64,000 bases of DNA from Pseudomonas sp. TNT3 (GTDB lineage: Bacteria > Pseudomonadota > Gammaproteobacteria > Pseudomonadales > Pseudomonadaceae), in NCBI RefSeq assembly GCF_010095445.2, contig NZ_WFGV02000015.1, positions 1 to 64,000 on the forward strand, in the 5' to 3' direction. A program made the translations under genes and the position numbers. Numbering within the stretch: the stretch's first letter is position 1; each line of letters opens with the position of its first letter. Of the stretch, positions 54,535 to 63,134 are shown piece by piece. The notes below the pieces were generated by a model. The model saw only the letters and a program-made list of their open reading frames with translations, did not search any database and was not told the origin of the DNA.

Positions 54535-55599
54535 ATGTTCCGTCCAAAATTGCTATTTACCAGCCTTGCCGCACTCGCCTTGGGCGCGTGTTCGCCACAG
54601 GATCCGCAAGCGGTCACGTCGGCGGCCATCGCCAAATCCGTGATCCTGCCGACCTACACTCGCTGGGTTGAAGCCGACCGCCAACTGGCCGTCAGTGCGC
54701 TCGCCTATTGCGAAGGCAAGCAAGACCTCGACACCGCTCGCGCCGACTTCCTGCACGCGCAGAAAGCCTGGGCCGAACTGCAACCGCTGTTGATCGGTCC
54801 GCTGGCCGAGGGCAACCGGGCGTGGCAAGTGCAGTTCTGGCCAGACAAGAAAAACCTCGTCGGCCGTCAGGTCGAGCAACTGGTCACTGCGCAACCGCAG
54901 ATTGACGCCGCTGCCCTGGCCAAGTCGAGTGTTGTGGTTCAAGGGCTTTCGGCCTACGAATACATCCTGTTCGACAGCAAGCCCGACGTCGCCAGCGACG
55001 CGCAAAAAGCCAAGTACTGCCCATTGCTCAAAGCGATCGGCGAGCACCAGAAACTGTTGGCCGAAGACATTCTGAAAAGCTGGAACAACACCGACGGCAT
55101 GCTCGCGCAGATGAGCAAGTTCCCGAACCAGCGCTACGCCGATTCTCACGAAGCCATCGCCGATTTGCTGCGCGTGCAGGTGACCGCCCTCGACTCCCTG
55201 AAGAAAAAACTCGGCACCCCGATGGGCCGTCAGAGCAAAGGCGTGCCGCAACCGTTCCAGGCTGATGCATGGCGCAGCCAATCGTCGCTGACAGGCCTCG
55301 AAGCCAGCCTCGCCGCCGCCAAATCCGTGTGGGAAGGTGTGGACAACAAAGGCCTGCGTGGCCTGTTGCCAAGCGATCAGAAGCCCTTGGCCGACAAGAT
55401 CGACGCTGCCTACGCGGCGTCCCTGAAACTGTTTGCCAGCAACCAGCGCTCGCTGACAGAAATGCTCAATGACGATGCCGGCCGCCAGCAACTCAACGAT
55501 ATCTACGACAGCCTCAACGTCGTCCACCGCCTGCACGAAGGCGAACTGGCCAAGGCGCTGGGCATTCAACTGGGCTTCAACGCCAACGACGGTGACTGA
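54535..55599 (+). CDS. Second imelysin-family lipoprotein
   Basis: This 354-residue lipoprotein has signal and lipobox LAALALGACS, followed by an imelysin-like helical fold. The conserved GxHxxE position reads QGLSAYEYILFD, so the His is replaced by an Ala (GLSAYE). It may be a distinct subtype that binds metal or heme differently from IcmP. It starts 27 bases after the di-heme gene and overlaps the DUF1513 reading frame by TGATG. Confidence 0.88.
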   Translation: MFRPKLLFTSLAALALGACSPQDPQAVTSAAIAKSVILPTYTRWVEADRQLAVSALAYCEGKQDLDTARADFLHAQKAWAELQPLLIGPLAEGNRAWQVQFWPDKKNLVGRQVEQLVTAQPQIDAAALAKSSVVVQGLSAYEYILFDSKPDVASDAQKAKYCPLLKAIGEHQKLLAEDILKSWNNTDGMLAQMSKFPNQRYADSHEAIADLLRVQVTALDSLKKKLGTPMGRQSKGVPQPFQADAWRSQSSLTGLEASLAAAKSVWEGVDNKGLRGLLPSDQKPLADKIDAAYAASLKLFASNQRSLTEMLNDDAGRQQLNDIYDSLNVVHRLHEGELAKALGIQLGFNANDGD

Positions 55600-55613
55600 T
55601 GAGGGCAAGTGCG

Positions 55614-56711
55614 ATGCTGCGACGTCAGGCTCTGACTTTAGGTAGTTTGCTGCTGGGAGCAGTGACACTGGGCGGCTGGACGCTGTTCAAGCAAAAGGAC
55701 AAGAGCCCGCTATTGCTGTCGGCGCGGGACGATACCGATGGCAAGCATTACGCCGTCGGTTATCGGCTGGACGGCACGCGGGTGTTCGCCACCCAGGTCG
55801 GCCAGCGTTGCCACGACATCATCAATCATCCGACGCTGCCCATTGCACTGTTTGTCGCTCGTCGTCCGGGCACCGAAAGCTACCTGATCAACTTGCGTGA
55901 CGGCGCCTTGCTGCAAACCGTGACGTCGCTGCCGAATCGGCATTTCTACGGTCACGCAGTGATTCACAAGAGCGGCGACTGGTTGTACGCCACCGAGAAC
56001 GACACGTCCGATCCAGGCCGTGGCTTGCTCGGCGTTTACGCATTCGAAGGTGAGCGCCTGGTTCACCGCGGCGAGATTTCCACTCACGGGATTGGTCCGC
56101 ACCAGGTGTCATGGATGCCCGATGGCGAAACCCTGGTGGTGGCCAACGGCGGGATTCGCACCGAGGCCGAAAGCCGGGTCGAGATGAATCTCGATGCCAT
56201 GGAGCCGAGCCTGGTATTGATGCAACGCGACGGCGCCCTGCTCAGCAAGGAAACCCTGGCCCAGCAGATGAACAGCGTGCGCCATCTGGGGATCGCCAGC
56301 GACGGCACCATCGTCGCCGGCCAGCAGTTCATGGGGGCTTCCCATGAATCTTCGGAGTTGCTGGCGATCAAGCGTCCCGGTCAACCGTTCGTGGCGTTCC
56401 CCGTGCCTGAGCACCAGCTCCAGGCGATGGGGCACTACACCGCAAGCGTTGCGGTGCACAGCGAATTGCGTCTGGTCGCATTGACCGCTCCACGGGGCAA
56501 TCGATTTTTCATCTGGGACCTGGACAGCGGCGAAGTGCACCTGGATGCGCCACTTCCCGATTGCGCCGGGGTCGGGGCGGTGGCCGATGGTTTCGTCGTG
56601 ACCTCGGGCCAGGGCCGTTGCCGCTACTACGATTGCCGTCAGGACGATCTGGTCGCAAAACCGTTGGAACTGCCTGCAGGGCTCTGGGATAACCATCTTC
56701 ACCTGATGTGA
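55614..56711 (+). CDS. DUF1513-domain beta-propeller protein
   Basis: This 365-residue protein has a Tat-like N-terminus (MLRRQALTLGSLLLG) and a repeat-rich beta-propeller-like fold (DGTRVFATQVGQRCHDIINH; GHAVIHKSGDWLYATEND; HGIGPHQVSWMPDGETLVVA). The family accompanies imelysin and di-heme genes in proteobacteria. It may be the final periplasmic member of an iron or heme module. The ATG at 55614 has GAGGG eight bases before; an upstream ATG at 55599 is also possible. Function is unknown. Confidence 0.85.
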   Translation: MLRRQALTLGSLLLGAVTLGGWTLFKQKDKSPLLLSARDDTDGKHYAVGYRLDGTRVFATQVGQRCHDIINHPTLPIALFVARRPGTESYLINLRDGALLQTVTSLPNRHFYGHAVIHKSGDWLYATENDTSDPGRGLLGVYAFEGERLVHRGEISTHGIGPHQVSWMPDGETLVVANGGIRTEAESRVEMNLDAMEPSLVLMQRDGALLSKETLAQQMNSVRHLGIASDGTIVAGQQFMGASHESSELLAIKRPGQPFVAFPVPEHQLQAMGHYTASVAVHSELRLVALTAPRGNRFFIWDLDSGEVHLDAPLPDCAGVGAVADGFVVTSGQGRCRYYDCRQDDLVAKPLELPAGLWDNHLHLM

Positions 56712-56725
56712 CTCACCCTGCCCTT

Positions 56726-56817
56726 TGTGGGAGCCGAGCTTGCTCGCGATAGCGGTCTATGACTGACCATTGATGCTGAATGGAAAGACGCCATCGCGAG
56801 CAAGCTCGGCTCCCACA
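56726..56817. repeat. REP doublet, mixed A/B type
   Basis: TGTGGGAGCCGAGCTTGCTC.. (56726-56750) and exact inverse (56793-56817), followed by a partial extra CTCCCACAGG. It lies between the DUF1513 gene and mexV. Confidence 0.85.
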
Positions 56818-56940
56818 GGTCTCCCACAGGTCTCCCCCGGGCCTTATGACTACCTGTAAAACCTGCCAGTTGGAAACACCCTCACACTCGGAGTAATGTG
56901 CGGCACTGTATGCCCTGATTTTCTCCAAGGAAGTGGAAAT

Positions 56941-58089
56941 ATGCTGCGTCGCCGCATGCTGATCATGTTGGGTGTTGTCCTGCTAGTTGTGCTGGTGCTG
57001 GCCGCTTACAAAGCCTTTTCCATCTATACGATGATTCAAGGCTTCACTGCGCCGAAACCGCCAATAAGCGTCGCCGTGGCCACCGCCACCGAAAAACCCT
57101 GGCAAGCCCGTCTACCCACTGTCGGCACGCTCAAGGCGCTGCAAGGCGTGGACCTGAGCCTGGAGACCGACGGTACTGTTATCGAGCTGCAGTTCGAGTC
57201 AGGGCAAAAGGTCAAGGCCGGCCAACCACTCCTGCGACTCGACAGCGCCGTGGAAAGTGCGTTGCTGGAAACGGCGCAGGCCGACCTGGGGCTGGCCCAG
57301 CTCGATTACGGACGCGGCAGCCAGCTGGTCGGCAGCCAGGCCATTTCCAAGGGTGAGTTCGACCGACTGTCGGCAGTGCAGAAAAAGAGCAAGGCCACGG
57401 TCAATCAACTCAAGGCTGCACTCGGCAAAAAAAGCATCGTCGCCCCCTTCAGCGGGACCATCGGTATTCGTCAGGTGGACATCGGTGACTATCTCGCCAC
57501 TGGCACCATGATCGCCACCCTGCAAGACCTCAGCAGCCTCTATGTCGACTTCTTCGTGCCCGAGCAGTCGGTACCGAAGATCGCCGTCGGCCAACAGGTA
57601 CAGATCATCGTCGCTGCCTACCCGACGCAAACTTTCCCCGGCCTGATCAGTGCGATCAACCCGAAAGTCGAGAACACCACCCGCAACGTTCAGGTTCGCG
57701 CCACCCTGGCCAACCCCGACGGCAAGTTGCTGCCGGGCATGTTCGCCAGCCTGCAAGTGCTGCTGCCTGACCCGCAGCTGCGAATCGTCATCCCTGAAAG
57801 CGCGATCACCTACACGCTCTACGGCAATTCGCTCTATGTGGTCGCACAGAAGAAAAGCGAAGACGGCACGCCGGAAAAAGACGACAAGGGCCAACCGGTC
57901 CTCATCGCCGAACGACGTTTCATCGAAACCGGTGAGCGCCGCGATGGACAGGTGATGATCACCAAAGGTGTGCGCAAAGGCGAAATAGTGGTGACGGCCG
58001 GCCAGATCAAACTGGACAACGGCGCGCCCATTGCCATCAGCGACGACAAGACTTTAGCCGAGCAGAACAGCCCGCCACGCGCGGACTGA
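56941..58089 (+). CDS. mexV: RND efflux periplasmic adaptor MexV
   Basis: This 382-residue membrane-fusion protein has an N-terminal membrane anchor (about 5-25; no lipobox), a biotinyl-lipoyl fold (VDLSLETDGTVIELQFESGQ), an alpha hairpin (ALLETAQADLGLAQLDY), and beta-barrel and membrane-proximal domains (PEQSVPKIAVGQQVQIIV). It links the inner-membrane pump MexW to an outer-membrane channel such as OprM. The ATG at 56941 has AAGGAAGTGG before it. No local repressor gene and no outer-membrane gene are present, as in P. aeruginosa mexVW (PA4374-PA4375). Confidence 0.93.
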   Translation: MLRRRMLIMLGVVLLVVLVLAAYKAFSIYTMIQGFTAPKPPISVAVATATEKPWQARLPTVGTLKALQGVDLSLETDGTVIELQFESGQKVKAGQPLLRLDSAVESALLETAQADLGLAQLDYGRGSQLVGSQAISKGEFDRLSAVQKKSKATVNQLKAALGKKSIVAPFSGTIGIRQVDIGDYLATGTMIATLQDLSSLYVDFFVPEQSVPKIAVGQQVQIIVAAYPTQTFPGLISAINPKVENTTRNVQVRATLANPDGKLLPGMFASLQVLLPDPQLRIVIPESAITYTLYGNSLYVVAQKKSEDGTPEKDDKGQPVLIAERRFIETGERRDGQVMITKGVRKGEIVVTAGQIKLDNGAPIAISDDKTLAEQNSPPRAD

Positions 58090-58102
58090 TCAAGGAATCC
58101 CC

Positions 58103-61100
58103 ATGGCTTTTACCGACCCGTTCATCCGTCGCCCGGTGCTCGCCACCGTGGTCAGCCTGTTGATTGTCCTGCTGGGGTTCCAGGCCTGGAGCAAGCTGCC
58201 GCTGCGCCAATACCCACAGATGGAAAACGCCCTGATTACGGTGACCACCGCCTACCCCGGGGCCAACGCCGAAACCATCCAGGGCTACATTACCCAACCG
58301 ATGCAACAAAGCCTGGCGAGCGCCGAGGGTATCGACTACATGACGTCGGTCAGTCGCCAGAATTTCTCGGTGATCTCGATCCACGCACGTATCGACGCCA
58401 ACACCGACCGTCTGTTTACCGAATTGCTGGCCAAAGCCAACGAGGTCAAGAACCAGCTGCCACAGGATGCTGAAGACCCGGTGCTGAGCAAGGAAGCCGC
58501 GGACGCTTCGGCGCTGATGTACATCAGCTTCTTCAGCAAGGAACTGAATAACCCACAGATCACCGACTACCTGTCGCGGGTGATCCAGCCAAAACTGGCC
58601 ACATTGCCCGGCATGGCCGAAGCCGAGATTCTCGGCAACCAGGTCTTCGCCATGCGCCTGTGGCTGGACCCGGTCAAGCTGGCCGGTTTCGGCCTGACCG
58701 CAAGCGATGTGACCAACGCGGTGCGCCAGTACAACTTTCTCTCCGCCGCCGGCGAAGTGAAAGGCGAGTACGTGGTCACCAGTGTCAACGCCAACACCGA
58801 GCTCAAATCGGCTGAAGCCTTCGCTGCCATTCCATTGAAGATCGATGGCGACAGCCGGGTACTGCTCAGCGATGTGGCGCGGGTGGAAATGGGCGCGGAA
58901 AACTACGACACCATCAGTTCCTTCGGCGGCACACCTTCGGTGTACATCGGAATCAAGGCGACACCGGGCGCCAACCCGCTGGACGTGATCAAGGAAGTGC
59001 GCAAGATCATGCCGGAACTGGAAGCCCAGCTGCCGCCGAACCTCAAAGGTGAAATCGCCTACGACGCGACGCTGTTCATTCAGGCGTCGATCGATGAAGT
59101 GGTGAAAACCCTGTTCGAAGCCGTACTGATCGTCATTGTGGTGGTGTTCCTGTTCCTCGGCGCCCTGCGGTCGGTGGTGATTCCGGTGGTGACCATCCCG
59201 CTGTCCATGATCGGCGTGATGTTCTTCATGCAAATGATGGGTTACTCGATCAACCTGCTGACCCTGCTGGCGATGGTGTTGGCCATCGGCCTGGTGGTGG
59301 ATGACGCCATTGTGGTGGTCGAGAACATTCACCGGCACATCGAAGAAGGCAAGACGCCGATGGATGCCGCCATCGAAGGTGCCCGGGAGATCGCCATGCC
59401 GGTGATCTCGATGACCATCACCCTGGCGGCGGTCTACGCCCCCATCGGCTTCCTGACGGGGCTGACCGGAGCATTGTTCAAGGAGTTCGCCCTGACCCTG
59501 GCCGGCGCGGTGGTGATCTCGGGCATTGTGGCCCTGACCTTGTCGCCGATGATGTGCGCCTATCTGCTGCGCCATGACGAGAATCCCAGCGGGCTTGCCC
59601 ATCGACTGGACCGGATTTTCGAAGGGCTCAAACGCCGCTACCAACGCATGCTGCACGGCACGCTCAATACCCGGCCGGTGGTGCTGGTGTTCGCCGTCAT
59701 CGTGTTATGCCTGATTCCGGTGTTGCTCAAATTCACCAAGTCGGAACTGGCCCCCGACGAGGATCAGGGCATCATTTTCATGTTGGCCAACGCACCGAAA
59801 ACGACCAACCTTGACTATCTGAACGCCTACACCGACGAATTCATTACCATTTTCAAGGAGTTTCCCGAGTACTACTCTTCCTTTCAGATCAATGGATTCG
59901 ATGGCGTGCAATCGGGAATTGGCGGCTTCCTGCTCAAGCCATGGGGTGATCGTAGCCGTACCCAGATGGAGATCCTGCCGGAGGTTCAGGGCAAGCTGGA
60001 GAAAATTTCCGGCCTGCAGGTGTTCGGTTTCAACCTGCCCTCGTTGCCAGGCACGAGCGAAGGACTGCCGTTTCAATTCGCCATCAACACCGCCAACGAC
60101 TATGAGTTGTTGGCACAGGTGATGGAGCGGGTAAAAAAACGCGCCGTAGAATCAGGCAAGTTCGCCTTCGTCGACGTCGACCTGGCCTTCGACAAACCCG
60201 AAGTGGTGGTGGATATCGATCGCGCCAAAGCGGCGCAGATGGGCGTGTCCATGCAGGACTTGGGCGGAACCCTGGCGACGTTGCTGGGTGAGGCCGAGAT
60301 CAACCGTTTCACTATTGAAGGTCGCAGCTACAAAGTCATTGCCCAGGTTGAACGGCCCTTCCGGGACAACCCCGACTGGCTGAACAACTATTACGTGAAA
60401 AACACCAAGGGCGAATTACTGGCCTTGTCGACCTTGATCACCGTGACCGACCGGGCGCGACCGCGGCAGCTCAACCAGTTCCAGCAACTCAACACGGCCC
60501 GCCTGTCCGGCGTGCCTTTAGTGAGCATGGGCGAAGCGCTCGACACCGTCCGCCAGATCGCTCGGGAAGAAGCGCCGGTCGGGTTTGGAATCGACTATGC
60601 CGGCGCCTCGCGACAGTTTGTCCAGGAAGGCAGTGCGCTGTGGGTGACGTTTGCCTTGGCTTTGGCGATTATTTTCCTGGTGCTGGCGGCGCAGTTTGAA
60701 AGCTTCCGCGATCCGCTGGTGATCCTGGTGACGGTGCCGCTGTCGATTTGCGGGGCGTTGATTCCGCTGTTCCTGGGGTGGTCGAGCATGAACATCTATA
60801 CCCAGGTCGGGCTGGTGACACTGATCGGGTTGATCAGTAAACACGGGATTCTGATCGTCGAGTTCGCCAACCAGCTGCGCAAGGACAAAGGGTTGACGGC
60901 GCGCGAGGCCGTGGAAGAAGCGGCGGCCATCCGTTTGCGGCCTGTCTTGATGACGACGGCGGCGATGGTGTTTGGTATGGTGCCATTGATCCTCGCGACC
61001 GGCGCGGGGGCTGTCAGTCGGTTCGACATTGGCACGGTCATCGCCACGGGGATGTCGATCGGGACGCTGTTTACTCTGTTTGTATTGCCGTGCGTGTATA

Positions 61101-61141
61101 CGTTGCTGGCGAAACCTGACAAGCCAAAGGAACACGCATAA
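58103..61141 (+). CDS. mexW: RND multidrug efflux pump MexW
   Basis: This 1012-residue inner-membrane proton/drug antiporter has twelve helices and two large periplasmic loops. The proton-relay aspartates are D400 and D401 in GLVVDDAIVVVENIHRH. The pattern MAFTDPFIRRPVLATVVSLL and GYSINLLTLLAMVLAIGL is standard for the class. It starts 13 bases after mexV and forms the pump of an AcrAB-type tripartite system. P. aeruginosa MexVW exports fluoroquinolones, tetracycline, chloramphenicol and erythromycin; here the drug range is inferred only. Confidence 0.95.
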   Translation: MAFTDPFIRRPVLATVVSLLIVLLGFQAWSKLPLRQYPQMENALITVTTAYPGANAETIQGYITQPMQQSLASAEGIDYMTSVSRQNFSVISIHARIDANTDRLFTELLAKANEVKNQLPQDAEDPVLSKEAADASALMYISFFSKELNNPQITDYLSRVIQPKLATLPGMAEAEILGNQVFAMRLWLDPVKLAGFGLTASDVTNAVRQYNFLSAAGEVKGEYVVTSVNANTELKSAEAFAAIPLKIDGDSRVLLSDVARVEMGAENYDTISSFGGTPSVYIGIKATPGANPLDVIKEVRKIMPELEAQLPPNLKGEIAYDATLFIQASIDEVVKTLFEAVLIVIVVVFLFLGALRSVVIPVVTIPLSMIGVMFFMQMMGYSINLLTLLAMVLAIGLVVDDAIVVVENIHRHIEEGKTPMDAAIEGAREIAMPVISMTITLAAVYAPIGFLTGLTGALFKEFALTLAGAVVISGIVALTLSPMMCAYLLRHDENPSGLAHRLDRIFEGLKRRYQRMLHGTLNTRPVVLVFAVIVLCLIPVLLKFTKSELAPDEDQGIIFMLANAPKTTNLDYLNAYTDEFITIFKEFPEYYSSFQINGFDGVQSGIGGFLLKPWGDRSRTQMEILPEVQGKLEKISGLQVFGFNLPSLPGTSEGLPFQFAINTANDYELLAQVMERVKKRAVESGKFAFVDVDLAFDKPEVVVDIDRAKAAQMGVSMQDLGGTLATLLGEAEINRFTIEGRSYKVIAQVERPFRDNPDWLNNYYVKNTKGELLALSTLITVTDRARPRQLNQFQQLNTARLSGVPLVSMGEALDTVRQIAREEAPVGFGIDYAGASRQFVQEGSALWVTFALALAIIFLVLAAQFESFRDPLVILVTVPLSICGALIPLFLGWSSMNIYTQVGLVTLIGLISKHGILIVEFANQLRKDKGLTAREAVEEAAAIRLRPVLMTTAAMVFGMVPLILATGAGAVSRFDIGTVIATGMSIGTLFTLFVLPCVYTLLAKPDKPKEHA

Positions 61142-61161
61142 CTCTTTGGAAAGGGCTGATT

Positions 61162-61268
61162 CCTGTAGCCGCTGCCGAGGCACAAAGCTGCGTTACGGTC
61201 CGCAGGACCGTCCTCGGGGGCCGCTTCGCAGCCCGACGCAGCCTCGCAGGCTCGGCAGCTGCTACAGG
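61162..61268. repeat. Family E-like inverted repeat after mexW
   Basis: CCTGTAGCCGCTGCCGAGGC.. near 61162 and an imperfect inverse ending GCTACAGG at 61268, with an inner GGACCGTCC-type palindrome. Diverged relative to 34781. Confidence 0.75.
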
Positions 61269-61304
61269 GTTCACCGCTTCCACAGCAGTCCGGCGGCTGA
61301 TTCA

Positions 61305-61350
61305 AGCCCAAATAAAAGGCCTCGCATTTGCGAGGCCTTTTATTTGGGCT
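61305..61350. terminator. Bidirectional terminator, 22-bp perfect arms
   Basis: AGCCCAAATAAAAGGCCTCG.. (61305-61326) and exact inverse (61329-61350) with a two-base loop lie between the converging mexW and small-protein genes. A/T flanks inside the stem serve both strands. Confidence 0.9.
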
Positions 61351-61359
61351 TCAATTTGT

Positions 61360-61587
61360 TCAACTCTGCGGCCTCATTCCCTGGGAAAGTCCGAACATGA
61401 ACAGCAACAGGTCATGATCGGGTTGGGACGCTTCGGATGCTTTCGCGACCCGTGGCAGCGGACAGTGAGCGTCGCCGCTCACCGAACTGAGGACCTGCGT
61501 GCGGGGCTGCTCCCAAGCCGCCACCGCAATTGAAGCAACTGCCAAGGCTCCTATCAGAAACACACCTCGTGCAATTTCGAGTTTCAT
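61360..61587 (-). CDS. Small exported hypothetical protein, 75 aa
   Basis: This 75-residue protein has a clear Sec-type signal (MKLEIARGVFLIGALAVASI; cleavage after AVAA near 24) and a short mature part (WEQPRTQVLSSVSGDAHCPL). It lies two bases downstream of inaA on the same strand, last in the orf222-inaA operon. AAGGG precedes the ATG. By position it matches PA4377. Function is unknown; the context suggests a role in the envelope. Confidence 0.75.
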   Translation of the reverse strand: MKLEIARGVFLIGALAVASIAVAAWEQPRTQVLSSVSGDAHCPLPRVAKASEASQPDHDLLLFMFGLSQGMRPQS

Positions 61588-61589
61588 TG

Positions 61590-62303
61590 CTATAAACCCT
61601 TGATAGCGCTGCCAAACGCCGTCTCATAAAGGTAGACCAGTTTTTTCCAATCCGTCGTGCTGAACGACGAGTGGCGGCGCAATTGCTTCATGTCATGGGC
61701 CGCGGCCTGGCGAGCCGTCAGACGCTGTCGGCACTTCTCCAGATCGATCAATGCGACCTCTACTTTGGCCGCCTCGCCTTCACCCGTGACACGGACAAAA
61801 ACATGCTTGATGTAAATACAACTGTGCTGCCAGCGACCCTTGTGCATCCGCGCCAGATTGTCTGCCAGATCTTTCAGCACCCGGTCGTGTACCGCCTCAC
61901 CTGAACGCTCGCGACCACCGCCGGCGTACCAATGTTCGATTTCCTCAAAGCCGTCCAGCGACTTCGTCACCAGCAAGGCGCGCCACTTGTGCACAGGATC
62001 GCGTTGAGCACCGCAGAAAACGACTTCAGGAACGCGTACGCCGATCTTGCGCAAACCGGTCAGCGCATCCAGTTCGCGCAAGACGGTCGGCCGTCCGAAC
62101 GGGTGCAGCCAGCTGCGGTAGATATGCCCGGTCTGACGCTTGGCGTACAGCAGTTGACCATCGCTGCCCCGGACGCGCTGAACGCCGCTTTCACCACCGC
62201 GACGCACGTTAGGTTCTTCTACCCATTCACCGCGCTGATTCCAGAAATAGTCGAACCGATCGCCGGACGCGACCTCCGTTTCTGGTGCACATTGCACTGC
62301 CAT
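61590..62303 (-). CDS. inaA: InaA/WapQ-type LPS core kinase-family protein
   Basis: This 237-residue protein resembles the LPS-core heptose/Kdo kinase-like superfamily (InaA, RfaP/WaaP relatives). Kinase-like pieces are visible: ESGVQRVRGSDGQLLYAKRQ (Lys), LADNLARMHKGRWQHSCIYI and VEVALIDLEKCRQRL (Asp). In P. fluorescens WCS365 the counterpart (wapQ/inaA) lies downstream of colRS and orf222 and affects LPS and root colonisation (established knowledge, from memory). GAGG precedes the ATG at 62303. The gap to orf222 is four bases. Confidence 0.88.
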   Translation of the reverse strand: MAVQCAPETEVASGDRFDYFWNQRGEWVEEPNVRRGGESGVQRVRGSDGQLLYAKRQTGHIYRSWLHPFGRPTVLRELDALTGLRKIGVRVPEVVFCGAQRDPVHKWRALLVTKSLDGFEEIEHWYAGGGRERSGEAVHDRVLKDLADNLARMHKGRWQHSCIYIKHVFVRVTGEGEAAKVEVALIDLEKCRQRLTARQAAAHDMKQLRRHSSFSTTDWKKLVYLYETAFGSAIKGL

Positions 62304-62307
62304 CCTG

Positions 62308-62976
62308 TTACCTCTTGCGTAATACGTAAACTCGCCACATGGCATAGAGCGGTAAAAAATCCAGTTGTTCCTGGATGCGGAAACCCGCTTGCTCAAATTC
62401 TTTCTCGACCGTAACAGCTGGTAACACAAACCTATTTTGGTAACCTTCTTGCCCACGCGTTCTCTCAGAACGCTTGCGTTTCCAGGCTTTAAAGTTGCCA
62501 TCCACCCACAGTGAAATGATCACGCTGTCACGCGTGACGCGCTCGAATTCACGCAAAATGGCCAATCGATGCTCGGCTTCACCAATGTGGTGCAGCAAGC
62601 GCATACAGAAAATGCTGTCGACGGCGTTATCAGGTAAGGCGATGTCGAAAGCAGATGTGTGCAAGGGTTGTACCCTTTTCACCACATCGGCCGGTTGCGC
62701 GCTCATAGCGATCTTGAGCATTGACTCGGAGTTGTCGGCACCGATGATTGCCCGATTGGATTTTTCCGCCAGCAACGGCCAGAAACGTCCTGCGCCACAG
62801 GGTAAATCCAGGACTAGCCCCGGTTCTCCGACCAGGGAAAGCGCCTTTCGTGCCATTTGCTCGTCACGCCAGTGAGAAAGACGACGGCCCAGGCCATCCT
62901 TGTGTTTGCGCAGATACCGTTGCGCATGTTGATCGTCATACTTCTCGGAAAAATCAAGTTTGATTGGCTCATCCAT
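62308..62976 (-). CDS. SAM-dependent methyltransferase (orf222 type)
   Basis: This 222-residue class I methyltransferase has the SAM motif LVLDLPCGAGRFWPLLAEKS and the acidic loop IIGADNSESMLKIA. It is exactly the length implied by the name orf222 given to the gene after colRS in P. fluorescens. AGGAG precedes three close starts (TTG 62982, ATG 62979, ATG 62976); 62976 gives 222 residues. It is followed by inaA in an operon that ColR controls in relatives. The methyl acceptor is unknown. Confidence 0.9.
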   Translation of the reverse strand: MDEPIKLDFSEKYDDQHAQRYLRKHKDGLGRRLSHWRDEQMARKALSLVGEPGLVLDLPCGAGRFWPLLAEKSNRAIIGADNSESMLKIAMSAQPADVVKRVQPLHTSAFDIALPDNAVDSIFCMRLLHHIGEAEHRLAILREFERVTRDSVIISLWVDGNFKAWKRKRSERTRGQEGYQNRFVLPAVTVEKEFEQAGFRIQEQLDFLPLYAMWRVYVLRKR

Positions 62977-63045
62977 CATCAAATCTCCTAACTGCTGATG
63001 ACGACTACCTTAGGTAGGGTCTTGTCAGTGTCAGGTCATTACTTT

Positions 63046-63061
63046 GTGAAACATTTGTCAT
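63046..63061 (-). promoter_or_regulatory. Candidate ColR box before the methyltransferase gene
   Basis: On the minus strand ATGACAAATGTTTCAC lies 70 bases before the methyltransferase start. It ends in TTTCAC like the ColR-binding motif of P. putida as I recall it, with several mismatches in the rest. The target matches the known ColR regulon, so the site is plausible, not proven. Confidence 0.4.
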
Positions 63062-63134
63062 GTAAGTCGGGGAAGTATTTCTAAATTTTACAGAATCGAG
63101 TAGTAGCCATGGGCCGCTACCCATTGAACACTTT

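Noticed and set aside
58037..59656. 539-codon frame antisense to mexW
   Set aside because: Shadow of an RND pump; product is His/Gln-rich without domains.
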